Source: Robiginitalea aestuariiviva (GTDB lineage Bacteria > Bacteroidota > Bacteroidia > Flavobacteriales > Flavobacteriaceae). Taken from it: a stretch of 64,000 nt of DNA. The position numbers were made by a program, and so were the translations under genes. Under the pieces are notes generated by a model that saw only the letters and a program-made list of their open reading frames with translations, was not told the origin of the DNA and did no database searches. Shown here in pieces: positions 36,731 through 44,480 of the stretch; within the stretch, counting starts at the first letter, position 1, and each line of letters starts with the position of its first letter. Location: positions 922,240 to 986,239 of the forward strand of contig NZ_JARPUQ010000002.1 of assembly GCF_029537735.1 (NCBI RefSeq). The letters run 5' to 3'.

Positions 36731-37276
36731 TTAAAATTTTATGAGTTGGTATCCTTCGCTTTGCAGTCGGATCAGGGCCGTCATGGCGGAAAGCGCCAGT
36801 TCCACCCCGGGTACAGTCTGGGCCACGGGAATGTTCCGGGACCGTGAGGACTGTCCGCACAACACCACGCGAACCCCTGCTTCCATCAGATGTTCCAGCA
36901 TCGGGGCGTTGGGATTATCTGTCCCGAAGCGCTCCCGGTAGGCAGGGTTATCCAGCAGATCGGGGGCGGCTCGGTTGTGCACCACCAGGGCTACGTGCAA
37001 TTGTTCTTTTGGCACCCCGGCACGTACGTGCATGTTCAGGAAGCGGGCAGCAGTTTCCATCCAGGGGTTCACGGCGGTGGGGTCTTCGGGACTGTTCATC
37101 ACGTCAAAAACCACCTTGTAGGAGGCTGTGGTTTCCGTGGGGAAGGTGGCCTCGGGGATATCCCATACCGGGCCGTACGCCTCAAGCACCGGGCCTGTGG
37201 CCTTTTCCTGTCCGAAAAGGGTAGCGCCCGCCAACAGGCACAGGCAGGGGAGGATTTTTGCGGTAATCCGTTGCAT
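36731..37276 (-). CDS. exported DsrE-family protein
   Basis: A 181-residue protein with a signal peptide (ILPCLCLLAGATLFGQ) and a DsrE/DsrF-like fold. The core KVVFDVMNSPE, LHVALVVHNRAAPDLL and VVLCGQSSRSRNIP show the typical strand pattern and a conserved Cys in the LCGQS loop, the residue that carries sulfur in cytoplasmic relatives. Being exported, it cannot feed the usual cytosolic sulfur relay; a periplasmic redox or sulfur role is inference. It heads a reverse group with the M20 gene next; a TATCTTTA promoter-like box lies about 30 bases upstream (37304-37311). Confidence 0.8.
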   Translation of the reverse strand: MQRITAKILPCLCLLAGATLFGQEKATGPVLEAYGPVWDIPEATFPTETTASYKVVFDVMNSPEDPTAVNPWMETAARFLNMHVRAGVPKEQLHVALVVHNRAAPDLLDNPAYRERFGTDNPNAPMLEHLMEAGVRVVLCGQSSRSRNIPVAQTVPGVELALSAMTALIRLQSEGYQLIKF

Positions 37277-37408
37277 AAGGTCAGGTTTGGTTTATCCAAA
37301 GGCTAAAGATATTCAAAATGACACACTTCCCGGGGGCTTTGTTTATAACTCAGAAGCCGGGGGGTTTGAGGTTGCAGTGGATAATACCTAAATTCACACC
37401 TTTAAAAC

Positions 37409-39730
37409 ATGGGCATGTTCCTGGACGAACTTAACGACGCGCAAAAAGCCCCCGTACTCCATAAAGACGGGCCCCTGATGGTTATAGCGGGGGCCGGTTC
37501 GGGCAAGACCCGGGTGCTCACTTACCGCATTGCCCACCTGATGCAACAGGGGGTGGATGCCTTCAATATCCTGTCTTTGACCTTTACCAACAAGGCGGCC
37601 CGGGAAATGAAGAAGCGGATTGCCCAGATCGTCGGGGAAGGGGAGGCCAAGAACCTCTGGATGGGGACCTTCCACTCCGTTTTCGCCCGCCTGCTTCGCT
37701 ATGAGGGGGATAAACTGGGCTTCCCGAGCAATTTTACCATTTACGATACCCAGGACTCCCAGCGCCTGATCGCCTCCATTATCAAGGAAATGGGGCTCGA
37801 TAAAGACATCTACAAATACAAGCAGATCCAGCAGCGCATATCCTCCTACAAGAACAGCCTGATTACCGTTCGGGCCTACTACCAGAACCCGGAGCTGCAG
37901 GAGGCCGATGCCATGGCCAAACGCCCCCGTATGGGCGAAATCTACAAGGAATACGTAGATCGCTGCTTCAAGGCTGGCGCCATGGATTTTGACGACCTGC
38001 TGCTGCGCACCAACGAATTGCTGAACCGCTTCCCCGAGGTCCTGAAGAAATACCAGGAACGCTTCCAATATATCCTGGTAGATGAGTATCAGGATACCAA
38101 CCATTCCCAGTACCTGATTGTTCGGGCCCTGGCGGACCGCTACCAGAACATCTGTGTGGTGGGGGACGATGCCCAGAGTATCTATTCCTTCCGGGGGGCC
38201 AACATCACCAACATCCTGAACTTCCAGCGGGATTACGACCAGGTGGCGGTATACCGCCTGGAGCAGAACTACCGCTCCACCAAGAATATAGTAGGCGCGG
38301 CCAACAGCGTGATTGCGAACAACAAGCAACAACTGGAAAAGGTTGTCTGGACGGCAAACGATGATGGTCCCCTGATCAAACTCCACCGCAGCCCCACCGA
38401 TGCGGAGGAAGGGCGCTTCGTGGCCTCTTCCATTTTCGAACACAAAATGCAGCAGCAATTGCCGAACGGGGAATTTGCCGTGCTGTACCGCACCAACTCC
38501 CAGTCCCGGGCTATAGAGGACGCCCTGCGCAAACGGGATATCCCGTACCGTATTTACGGCGGCCTGTCCTTCTACCAACGCAAGGAGATCAAGGATGTGT
38601 TGGCCTACCTTCGGCTGATTGTCAATCCGGCAGACGAGGAGGCCCTGAAGCGGGTTATCAATTTTCCGGCGCGCGGCATCGGGCAGACCACGGTAGACAA
38701 GCTCACCGTAGCAGCGAATGCCGCCGGCACCTCCATTTTTGCGCTGATGGAGCGCCTCCCCCAGGATTCCCTGGGCCTGCATGCGGGCACCCGGAGAAGG
38801 CTGGAGGATTTTACCAACATGATCCGGAGCTTCCAAATCATGAACCAGGAGGCGGATGCCTTTACCCTGGCCGAACATGTAGCCAAAAAATCCGGGTTGT
38901 TGCTGGAGTTTAAAAAAGACGGGACCCCGGAAGGCATCGCCCGGATGGAAAATATTGAAGAATTGCTGAACGGGATCAGGGATTTTGTGGAAGGGCAGCG
39001 GGAACTGGCCGATGCCAAAGGCGACCTTACGGAATTCCTGGAGGATGTGGCCCTGGCCACGGACATGGACAAGGAAACCGGAGACGACGACCGTGTGGCC
39101 CTGATGACTATCCACCTGGCTAAAGGGCTGGAATTCCCCTATGTTTATATTGTGGGGATGGAAGAAGATCTCTTCCCCTCGGCCATGAGCATGAATACCC
39201 GCAGCGAACTGGAAGAGGAACGCAGGCTGTTTTATGTGGCTCTGACCCGGGCCGAGACCCAGGCGTATCTGACCTATGCCCAAAACCGGTACCGTTGGGG
39301 GAAACTGATCGATGCGGAACCCAGCCGGTTTATTGAGGAGATCGATGAAAAATACGTCGAAAACCTTACGCCGGTGGACAATTACCGGTTCCGCCCCATG
39401 CTGAATACGGATATTTTCGGGGAGGTGGACAAAAGCCGGCTGCGGCAGCAAAAGCCTGTGGCGGGCACCCCGCCCCCGGCCCACAAACCCTCGGAGCAGC
39501 AATTGCGAAAGTTACGGAAGATAAAACCCCAGTTGGGGGAACCGGGGCCTTCACAGCCAGACCTGGAAGGACTTGCAGAAGGCAGCCGGGTAGACCACTC
39601 CCGTTTTGGCCAGGGCACGGTCCTGAAGCTGGAAGGATCCGGGAACGACCGCAAGGCCGAGATCCGCTTTGAACGGGGGGACGTAAAGAAATTATTGCTG
39701 CGTTTTGCCAAGCTGCGGGTGTTGGACTAA
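37409..39730 (+). CDS. uvrD: UvrD/PcrA-type superfamily 1 DNA helicase
   Basis: A 3'-5' helicase for nucleotide excision and mismatch repair or for clearing recombination and replication intermediates. The 773-residue product opens with LNDAQKAPVLHKDGPLMVIAGAGSGKTRVL (Q motif and Walker A) and carries VDEYQDTN (motif II), VGDDAQSIYSFRGA (III), YRSTKNI (IV), LMTIHLAKGLEFPYVYIVG (V) and VALTRAE (VI). The C-terminal 60 residues contain the PcrA-type Tudor-like module (GSRVDHSRFGQGTVLKLEG). All motifs are intact. It stands alone, divergent from the DsrE gene. A 702-codon antisense frame over it is a composition artefact. Confidence 0.96.
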   Translation: MGMFLDELNDAQKAPVLHKDGPLMVIAGAGSGKTRVLTYRIAHLMQQGVDAFNILSLTFTNKAAREMKKRIAQIVGEGEAKNLWMGTFHSVFARLLRYEGDKLGFPSNFTIYDTQDSQRLIASIIKEMGLDKDIYKYKQIQQRISSYKNSLITVRAYYQNPELQEADAMAKRPRMGEIYKEYVDRCFKAGAMDFDDLLLRTNELLNRFPEVLKKYQERFQYILVDEYQDTNHSQYLIVRALADRYQNICVVGDDAQSIYSFRGANITNILNFQRDYDQVAVYRLEQNYRSTKNIVGAANSVIANNKQQLEKVVWTANDDGPLIKLHRSPTDAEEGRFVASSIFEHKMQQQLPNGEFAVLYRTNSQSRAIEDALRKRDIPYRIYGGLSFYQRKEIKDVLAYLRLIVNPADEEALKRVINFPARGIGQTTVDKLTVAANAAGTSIFALMERLPQDSLGLHAGTRRRLEDFTNMIRSFQIMNQEADAFTLAEHVAKKSGLLLEFKKDGTPEGIARMENIEELLNGIRDFVEGQRELADAKGDLTEFLEDVALATDMDKETGDDDRVALMTIHLAKGLEFPYVYIVGMEEDLFPSAMSMNTRSELEEERRLFYVALTRAETQAYLTYAQNRYRWGKLIDAEPSRFIEEIDEKYVENLTPVDNYRFRPMLNTDIFGEVDKSRLRQQKPVAGTPPPAHKPSEQQLRKLRKIKPQLGEPGPSQPDLEGLAEGSRVDHSRFGQGTVLKLEGSGNDRKAEIRFERGDVKKLLLRFAKLRVLD

Positions 39731-39857
39731 ACCCTTACGGGCAGGAGGTGCCCTGGGGGGAGGAGGGCCATTTTTCACCAATGCTTTAAAGTAGATAGGG
39801 ATCGGTTGTTCCTATTGCATCCCAACTTCGTACCTTAATGGCGCATAAAACCACCCC

Positions 39858-40478
39858 ATGGCCGAACTGATCCGGATATACGAGGAAAACCCCAACCCCA
39901 AAGCGGTGAAACGTGTAGTGGATATCCTGCGTGGCGGGGGGCTGGTGATCTACCCGACGGATACCGTGTACGGCCTGGGTTGTGATATTACCCAATCCAA
40001 AGCCCTGGATCGGCTGGCCCGCATTAAAGGGGTGAAGCTGGAAAAGGCCAACTGGTCCTTTATCTGCGAGGATCTCAGTAACCTGTCCGATTACGTCCGC
40101 CAGATCGATACGGCCACGTTTAAGATCCTGAAACGCGCCCTGCCTGGGCCTTACACCTTTATCCTGCCCGGCGGAAAGGATTTGCCCCGGGACTTCAAGA
40201 AAAAGAAAACGGTGGGAATACGGGTGCCGGACCACGCCATTGCCCATGCCCTGGTTCGTGAGTTGGGCCATCCCATTGTTTCAACTTCCATCCGGGACGA
40301 TGACGATATTATTGAATACACCACAGACCCGGAACTGATCTATGAAAAATGGGGCAACCTGGTAGATGCCGTAGTCCACGGGGGCTATGGGGGGAATGTG
40401 GCCTCTACCGTAATAGATCTTTCCGGCACCGCCCCGGAAGTAGTGCGGGAAGGAAAAGGCTCCCTGGATATTCTGTAA
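39858..40478 (+). CDS. L-threonylcarbamoyladenylate synthase (Sua5/YciO/YrdC family)
   Basis: Makes threonylcarbamoyl-AMP from threonine, bicarbonate and ATP for the t6A modification of tRNAs that read ANN codons. The 206 residues show KAVKRVVDILRGGGLVIYPTDTVYGLGCDI, the nucleotide-pocket KGVKLEKANWSFICEDLSNLS and GPYTFILPG. There is no C-terminal Sua5 domain, and the basic KKKKTVGIRVPDH stretch fits the YciO/YrdC-like branch, so the exact subfamily, and whether it is the main t6A enzyme, is uncertain. It ends just before a bidirectional terminator. Confidence 0.88.
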   Translation: MAELIRIYEENPNPKAVKRVVDILRGGGLVIYPTDTVYGLGCDITQSKALDRLARIKGVKLEKANWSFICEDLSNLSDYVRQIDTATFKILKRALPGPYTFILPGGKDLPRDFKKKKTVGIRVPDHAIAHALVRELGHPIVSTSIRDDDDIIEYTTDPELIYEKWGNLVDAVVHGGYGGNVASTVIDLSGTAPEVVREGKGSLDIL

Positions 40479-40479
40479 T

Positions 40480-40508
40480 AAAAAAAGCCCCGGAATTTCC
40501 GGGGCTTT
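40480..40508. terminator. bidirectional intrinsic terminator between convergent genes
   Basis: A perfect 12-bp inverted repeat (AAAGCCCCGGAA with TTCCGGGGCTTT, 40484-40508). On the minus strand the stem is followed by a run of T residues, which suits the OmpA gene at 40528; on the plus strand the T-run is shorter (TTT, then CTGCGTTTT). Confidence 0.88.
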
Positions 40509-40527
40509 CTGCGTTTTAAGACGGGCT

Positions 40528-41391
40528 TTAGTTGTTGATGGCCGGGTCTTTCATGCCTTCCTCGATCATATTGTAGAACTGATCCAGTTTGGGCAGTACC
40601 ACAATGCGGGTACGACGGTTTTTGGCGCGGTTGGCAGCGGTATCGTTGCTGGCCAGGGGCACGTAGTAACTGCGGCCTGCGGCGGTCATCCGGGCCGGAT
40701 CTACACCAAAGTCGTTTTGCAGAATGCGTACCACAGCGGTGGCGCGCTTGGCACTCAGATCCCAGTTGTCCAGCAGCACGCCGCTGCGGTAGGGAACATT
40801 ATCGGTGTGGCCTTCTACCATAAATTCGAAGTCGGGCTTGTTGTTTACCACCTGGGCTACTTTTCCCAGTACTTGCTTAGCTGCAGAGGTAACATTGTAA
40901 CTGCCGCTGGTGAAGAGCAGTTTATCGGAGATGGAAACAAAAACCACCCCTTTCTCCACGCTGATTTCGATGTCCTCGTCGTCCAGGTTACCCAGCACGC
41001 CTTTCAGGCTTTGAACCAGGGCCAGGTTTACGGAATCCCGACGGGTAATGGCATCCTGCAGTTTGCGGATGGTAAGGTCCTTCTCGCGAAGGCTCTCCAG
41101 GGATTTTTCGAGGTTTTCGGCACCTTTTGCAGTAAGGGTAGTCAGGTTGCCCATGTTGTTGATGAGTTCCTGATTGTTGGCTTTCAGGAATGCATTTTGT
41201 TCTTCCAGGGTTTTCAGGCGGGCATCGGCGGTTGCTTTATCCTCCAGGCAGGAGTTGAGCTTTACCGTAGCCGAATTCAGCAGGTCCTGGGTTTCTTTTT
41301 GTTTGGCTTCCAATTCCGCGTATTTTTTCTGGGATACACAAGAAGAGAGGGCCAGGGCAAGACCCATGCAGCCAATGATGAGTTTTTTCAT
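40528..41391 (-). CDS. OmpA-family outer-membrane lipoprotein with coiled coil
   Basis: A 287-residue lipoprotein that tethers the outer membrane to peptidoglycan. The signal peptide ends ALSSC, giving a lipid-modified Cys at about residue 17. A coiled coil spans about residues 22-120, then the OmpA domain has VEGHTDNVPY, NWDLSAKRATAVVRILQ and NRRTRIVVLPK, the full set for diaminopimelate binding. It is the intact paralogue of the degenerate protein at 34646-35434. It is flanked by its own TAATTTTG promoter box upstream and the shared terminator downstream, so it is a single-gene unit. Confidence 0.93.
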   Translation of the reverse strand: MKKLIIGCMGLALALSSCVSQKKYAELEAKQKETQDLLNSATVKLNSCLEDKATADARLKTLEEQNAFLKANNQELINNMGNLTTLTAKGAENLEKSLESLREKDLTIRKLQDAITRRDSVNLALVQSLKGVLGNLDDEDIEISVEKGVVFVSISDKLLFTSGSYNVTSAAKQVLGKVAQVVNNKPDFEFMVEGHTDNVPYRSGVLLDNWDLSAKRATAVVRILQNDFGVDPARMTAAGRSYYVPLASNDTAANRAKNRRTRIVVLPKLDQFYNMIEEGMKDPAINN

Positions 41392-41445
41392 GGTATTATT
41401 TCAGCATTTTAGTTGTTAAGGATTCGTTTGTCGTTTGAACTTAAA

Positions 41446-41453
41446 CAAAATTA
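41446..41453 (-). promoter_or_regulatory. -7 promoter element of the OmpA lipoprotein gene
   Basis: TAATTTTG on the minus strand matches TAnnTTTG and would give a leader of about 50 bases before the ATG at 41391. Confidence 0.5.
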
Positions 41454-41486
41454 GAGAAATGGGAAAGGGCCCTTTGGGGCAATCCG

Positions 41487-42497
41487 TTAATCTTTTACTA
41501 AAATGTTAAAGTTCTTTATCCCATTTACGTAGTAAGACCAAACTATGGATGTTGCCTCGTGGTATTTTAAGACAAATTTCACTCTTTCGCGTTTGCGGAG
41601 CATGGTACGCACCTGCCGGTAGTAACTCAGGTGCGCCCGCAAGATGGCCAGGGCATGCGGCAAACGGCCCTGTAACAAAAAACGCAGGGCGGCCACCCCA
41701 TCCAGCAAGAGCCGGCAGAAGATAATCGGAAAGGCTTTTTTCCGGGGCAGGTTCTTGGTGATGGAAAACAGGGAATTCCGGAAATTCAGGTAGGTTTTCC
41801 GGGGGTCCATATTGCTTAGGGTAGATCCTCCCAGATGATATACGGCGGATTCGCCGGTGTAATAAACCTGGTGGCCGTGGTTGTGGGCCCGCCAGCACAG
41901 GTCTACCTCTTCCTGGTGGGCAAAATAATCCGCATCAAACCCTTCCAGTTCCCGGAATACACTTTTTCGGATAAACATACAGGCCCCGGTGGCCCAAAAT
42001 ATGGGGCGGGTATCGTCGTATTGCCCCAGGTCTTCCTCCAGGGTCTGGAATATCCGGCCCCGGCAGAACGGGTAGCCAAAACGGTCCAGAAAGCCACCGG
42101 CAGCACCCGCGTACTCAAAACGGGAGGGATGGAGCAGGTCTCTGATCTTGGGTTGGATGATCCCGATTTCCGGGTTGCGTTTAAAAAGGTCCAGTACAGG
42201 ATCCAGCCAGCCTTCGGTAACTTCTACATCCGAATTCAGCAGGCAGTAAAGGTCGGTTTCCACCGCTTCCAGCGCCCAGTTGTATCCCTGGGCAAACCCG
42301 CCGTTTTCCGGGTTCTGTATGATGCGCACCTGTGGGTAGGCTTCCTGCAGGAAAGCGACGGAATCGTCTTCGGACGCGTTGTCTGCCACCATAATCTCAG
42401 CCCCGGGACTGTAGCGGACCACCGAAGGGAGAAAGCGCTCGAGCAGGGCTTTCCCGTTCCAGTTCAGGATTACAATGGCAATGGAAGGTGCAGGCAT
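41487..42497 (-). CDS. glycosyltransferase family 2
   Basis: A 336-residue GT-A enzyme that adds a sugar from a nucleotide-activated donor, probably for surface polysaccharide. The N-terminus has AIVILNWNGKALLERFLPSVV, VADNASEDDSV, and the metal-binding LLNSDVEV; FWATGACMFIRKSVF and the QEEVDLCWRAHNHGHQVYY motif follow, as in rhamnosyltransferase-like GT2 enzymes. A hydrophobic stretch in the last third suggests membrane association. It is separated from other polysaccharide genes, so its pathway cannot be told from context. Confidence 0.9.
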   Translation of the reverse strand: MPAPSIAIVILNWNGKALLERFLPSVVRYSPGAEIMVADNASEDDSVAFLQEAYPQVRIIQNPENGGFAQGYNWALEAVETDLYCLLNSDVEVTEGWLDPVLDLFKRNPEIGIIQPKIRDLLHPSRFEYAGAAGGFLDRFGYPFCRGRIFQTLEEDLGQYDDTRPIFWATGACMFIRKSVFRELEGFDADYFAHQEEVDLCWRAHNHGHQVYYTGESAVYHLGGSTLSNMDPRKTYLNFRNSLFSITKNLPRKKAFPIIFCRLLLDGVAALRFLLQGRLPHALAILRAHLSYYRQVRTMLRKRERVKFVLKYHEATSIVWSYYVNGIKNFNILVKD

Positions 42498-42568
42498 GGT
42501 TTCGGCCGGGGTTCAGGTGGGCCCGGAAGGGGCAAAAGTAAATAAAAATAGGCGTTATACCGCTCCGA

Positions 42569-43018
42569 TTATTCCGTGGAATACGGGGGCAGTTCGCGAA
42601 GGTACTCATAGCGTTGCCCGGCATAATCCATACGGCAGTACACATGGGAAAGGCCGTTGGTGACCATCAGTAGTCGGGCATTCAGGGCCAGGTTATACCG
42701 GGCCATCTGGTCGAAGACCTCCTGGGTAATAGGCACTTCCGGGGCCTTGCACTCTACCAGCAGGTCTACCTGGCCCAGGGCGTCGCAGACCGCAATATCC
42801 ACCCGTCTGGGAAGGTTGTTTACCCGGATTTCACGTTCTACCAGCATGCGTCCTACAGGGTATCCCTTTTCCTGAATCAGAAAGTGAATGCAATGCTGGC
42901 GCACCCATTCCTCAGGCTGTAAACGGACGTATTTTTTGCGCACTACATCAAAGACAAGGGGGTTATTTTCCCTACTTTTGAAACGAAGCCGGTATTCGGG
43001 AAAATTCAATTTCAGCAT
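42569..43018 (-). CDS. orphan type I restriction HsdR N-terminal-domain protein
   Basis: A 149-residue PD-(D/E)XK nuclease-fold protein matching the N-terminal domain of HsdR with no helicase or methylase partner nearby. With the start at 43018 (MLKLNFPEYR), the nuclease residues D74, E89 and K91 lie in RRVDIAVCD and DLLVECKAPE. The frame reaches 43033, but the ATG at 43018 begins the conserved part. It is divergent from holA with only 26 bases between starts. From knowledge of flavobacterial genomes, this pairing with the DNA polymerase III delta gene is common, which suggests a housekeeping rather than a restriction role; that is inference. Confidence 0.88.
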   Translation of the reverse strand: MLKLNFPEYRLRFKSRENNPLVFDVVRKKYVRLQPEEWVRQHCIHFLIQEKGYPVGRMLVEREIRVNNLPRRVDIAVCDALGQVDLLVECKAPEVPITQEVFDQMARYNLALNARLLMVTNGLSHVYCRMDYAGQRYEYLRELPPYSTE

Positions 43019-43044
43019 ACTGCAAAAGTGCATTTAATTTTCCA

Positions 43045-44049
43045 ATGGAAGAAGTCAAAGAACTGATCGCCGCCATCCGTCAAAGGCAATTTGCACCCGT
43101 CTATTTCCTGATGGGGGAGGAGCCGTATTACATTGACCGGATTTCCGAATTTATTGCCGAAACCGTACTTACGGAAGAGGAACGCGGCTTTAATCAGGCC
43201 GTGTTGTACGGAAAGGATGTGACCCTGGACGAGGTCGTAGGGCAGGCCAAGCGCTTTCCCATGATGTCCGAATACCAGGTGATTATTGTGCGGGAGGCCC
43301 AGCACCTGAGCCGGACCATCGAACAACTGGTTTCCTATGTAGAGAACCCGCAACCCAGCACCCTGTTGGTTTTCTGTTATAAATACAAGGTGCTGGACAA
43401 GCGCAAAAAGCTGGGAAAGGCCCTGAAAAAAAATGGATGTGTACTTTTTGAAAGCCGCAAGCTGTATGAAAACCAGGTAGCAGACTGGATCCGTCGGGTG
43501 CTGCTGGGGGATGGCTACACCATATCGCATAAAGCCTCGGCCCTTTTGGTGGAGTTCCTGGGAACGGACCTGAGCAAGATTTCCAAGGAGTTGGAAAAGC
43601 TCAAGATTGTGTTGCCCAAGGGTTCCGAAATCACCCCGGCAACCGTAGAGGACCATATCGGGATCAGCAAGGATTACAACAACTTTGAGCTGCGCAAGGC
43701 CATTGCCACGCGGGATATTGCCAAGGCCACCCGCATCATCAAATATTTTGCCGAGAACCCCAAGGAGAACCCTTTCGTGATGACCATAGCGCTCTTGCAC
43801 AATTTCTTTGTGCAATTGCTGCAATACCACGGTCTTAAGGATCACAGCCCCAGAAGTGTAGCCCAGGCCCTCCACATCAACCCGTATTTTGTTGGGGAAT
43901 ACCAGACCGCTGCCCGGAACTACCCCATGAAGCGTGTTAGCGCCATCATTGGGATCCTCCGGGAGATGGATGTAAAAGGCAAGGGGGTAGGCTCCGCCTC
44001 CCTGACCCAGCAGGATCTGCTGCGGGAATTACTCTATAAAATTTCCTGA
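43045..44049 (+). CDS. holA: DNA polymerase III delta subunit
   Basis: The clamp-loader subunit that opens the beta clamp. The 334-residue product fits the DNA_pol3_delta family: the opening FAPVYFLMGEEPYYIDRISEFIAE, the region VIIVREAQHLSRTIEQLVSYVENPQPSTLLVF, and C-terminal helices ending near LTQQDLLRELLYKIS. Length is normal. It shares a very short divergent start region with the HsdR_N protein gene and converges on DoxX with 2 bases between them. Confidence 0.93.
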   Translation: MEEVKELIAAIRQRQFAPVYFLMGEEPYYIDRISEFIAETVLTEEERGFNQAVLYGKDVTLDEVVGQAKRFPMMSEYQVIIVREAQHLSRTIEQLVSYVENPQPSTLLVFCYKYKVLDKRKKLGKALKKNGCVLFESRKLYENQVADWIRRVLLGDGYTISHKASALLVEFLGTDLSKISKELEKLKIVLPKGSEITPATVEDHIGISKDYNNFELRKAIATRDIAKATRIIKYFAENPKENPFVMTIALLHNFFVQLLQYHGLKDHSPRSVAQALHINPYFVGEYQTAARNYPMKRVSAIIGILREMDVKGKGVGSASLTQQDLLRELLYKIS

Positions 44050-44051
44050 AA

Positions 44052-44432
44052 CTATTTCCGGTCCACGCTGTAGGTGCCGGGCCCCATCAGGAAGATGCTG
44101 ATGAAGATGGCCGCAAACAGCAGGGACTTTTCCTTGGTGCCAATAGGGTCTGCCGCATGGGCGATGAGGGCTGCTACCAGCATGGCGATGATTACCGGGA
44201 CAGCTGCCCACCGGGTTTTCAACCCAATAAGTACGAGGAAGGCACAAATGACCTCGGCAAACATAACCAGGAAATGGGAAGGGCCTTCGCCTATCCCAAT
44301 GGGGTTGGCAAATTTAATGGGTTCATCCCCGAAATACCGCATCAGTTTGGGGATACCGTGCGTAAGCAGTAAGCCAGCCCCGGCTACCCGAAGGATGAGC
44401 AGTCCAAGGTCTTTTTTAAGGGAACTATTCAT
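44052..44432 (-). CDS. DoxX family membrane protein
   Basis: A 126-residue protein with four hydrophobic segments. ILRVAGAGLLLTHGIPKL, HFLVMFAEVICAFLVLIGLKTRWAAVPVIIAMLVA and the late KSLLFAAIFISIFLMGPGTYSVD are typical of DoxX/DoxD-like proteins, whose bacterial roles are mostly unknown but include terminal-oxidase or thiosulfate-linked redox functions. ATG 44432 is preferred over the TTG at 44441. It is convergent with holA. The family is clear; the function is not. Confidence 0.85.
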   Translation of the reverse strand: MNSSLKKDLGLLILRVAGAGLLLTHGIPKLMRYFGDEPIKFANPIGIGEGPSHFLVMFAEVICAFLVLIGLKTRWAAVPVIIAMLVAALIAHAADPIGTKEKSLLFAAIFISIFLMGPGTYSVDRK

Positions 44433-44480
44433 GGTTGGCAATGTTTTGGTGCATCACTAAAGTATTAATTTAAAATGAAT

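Noticed and set aside
37394-39502. A 702-codon open frame on the minus strand antisense to uvrD
   Set aside because: It has low-complexity composition and no recognisable domain, while the plus strand encodes every UvrD/PcrA motif. Long antisense frames are expected in this high-GC DNA with few TTA, CTA and TCA codons in the sense strand.
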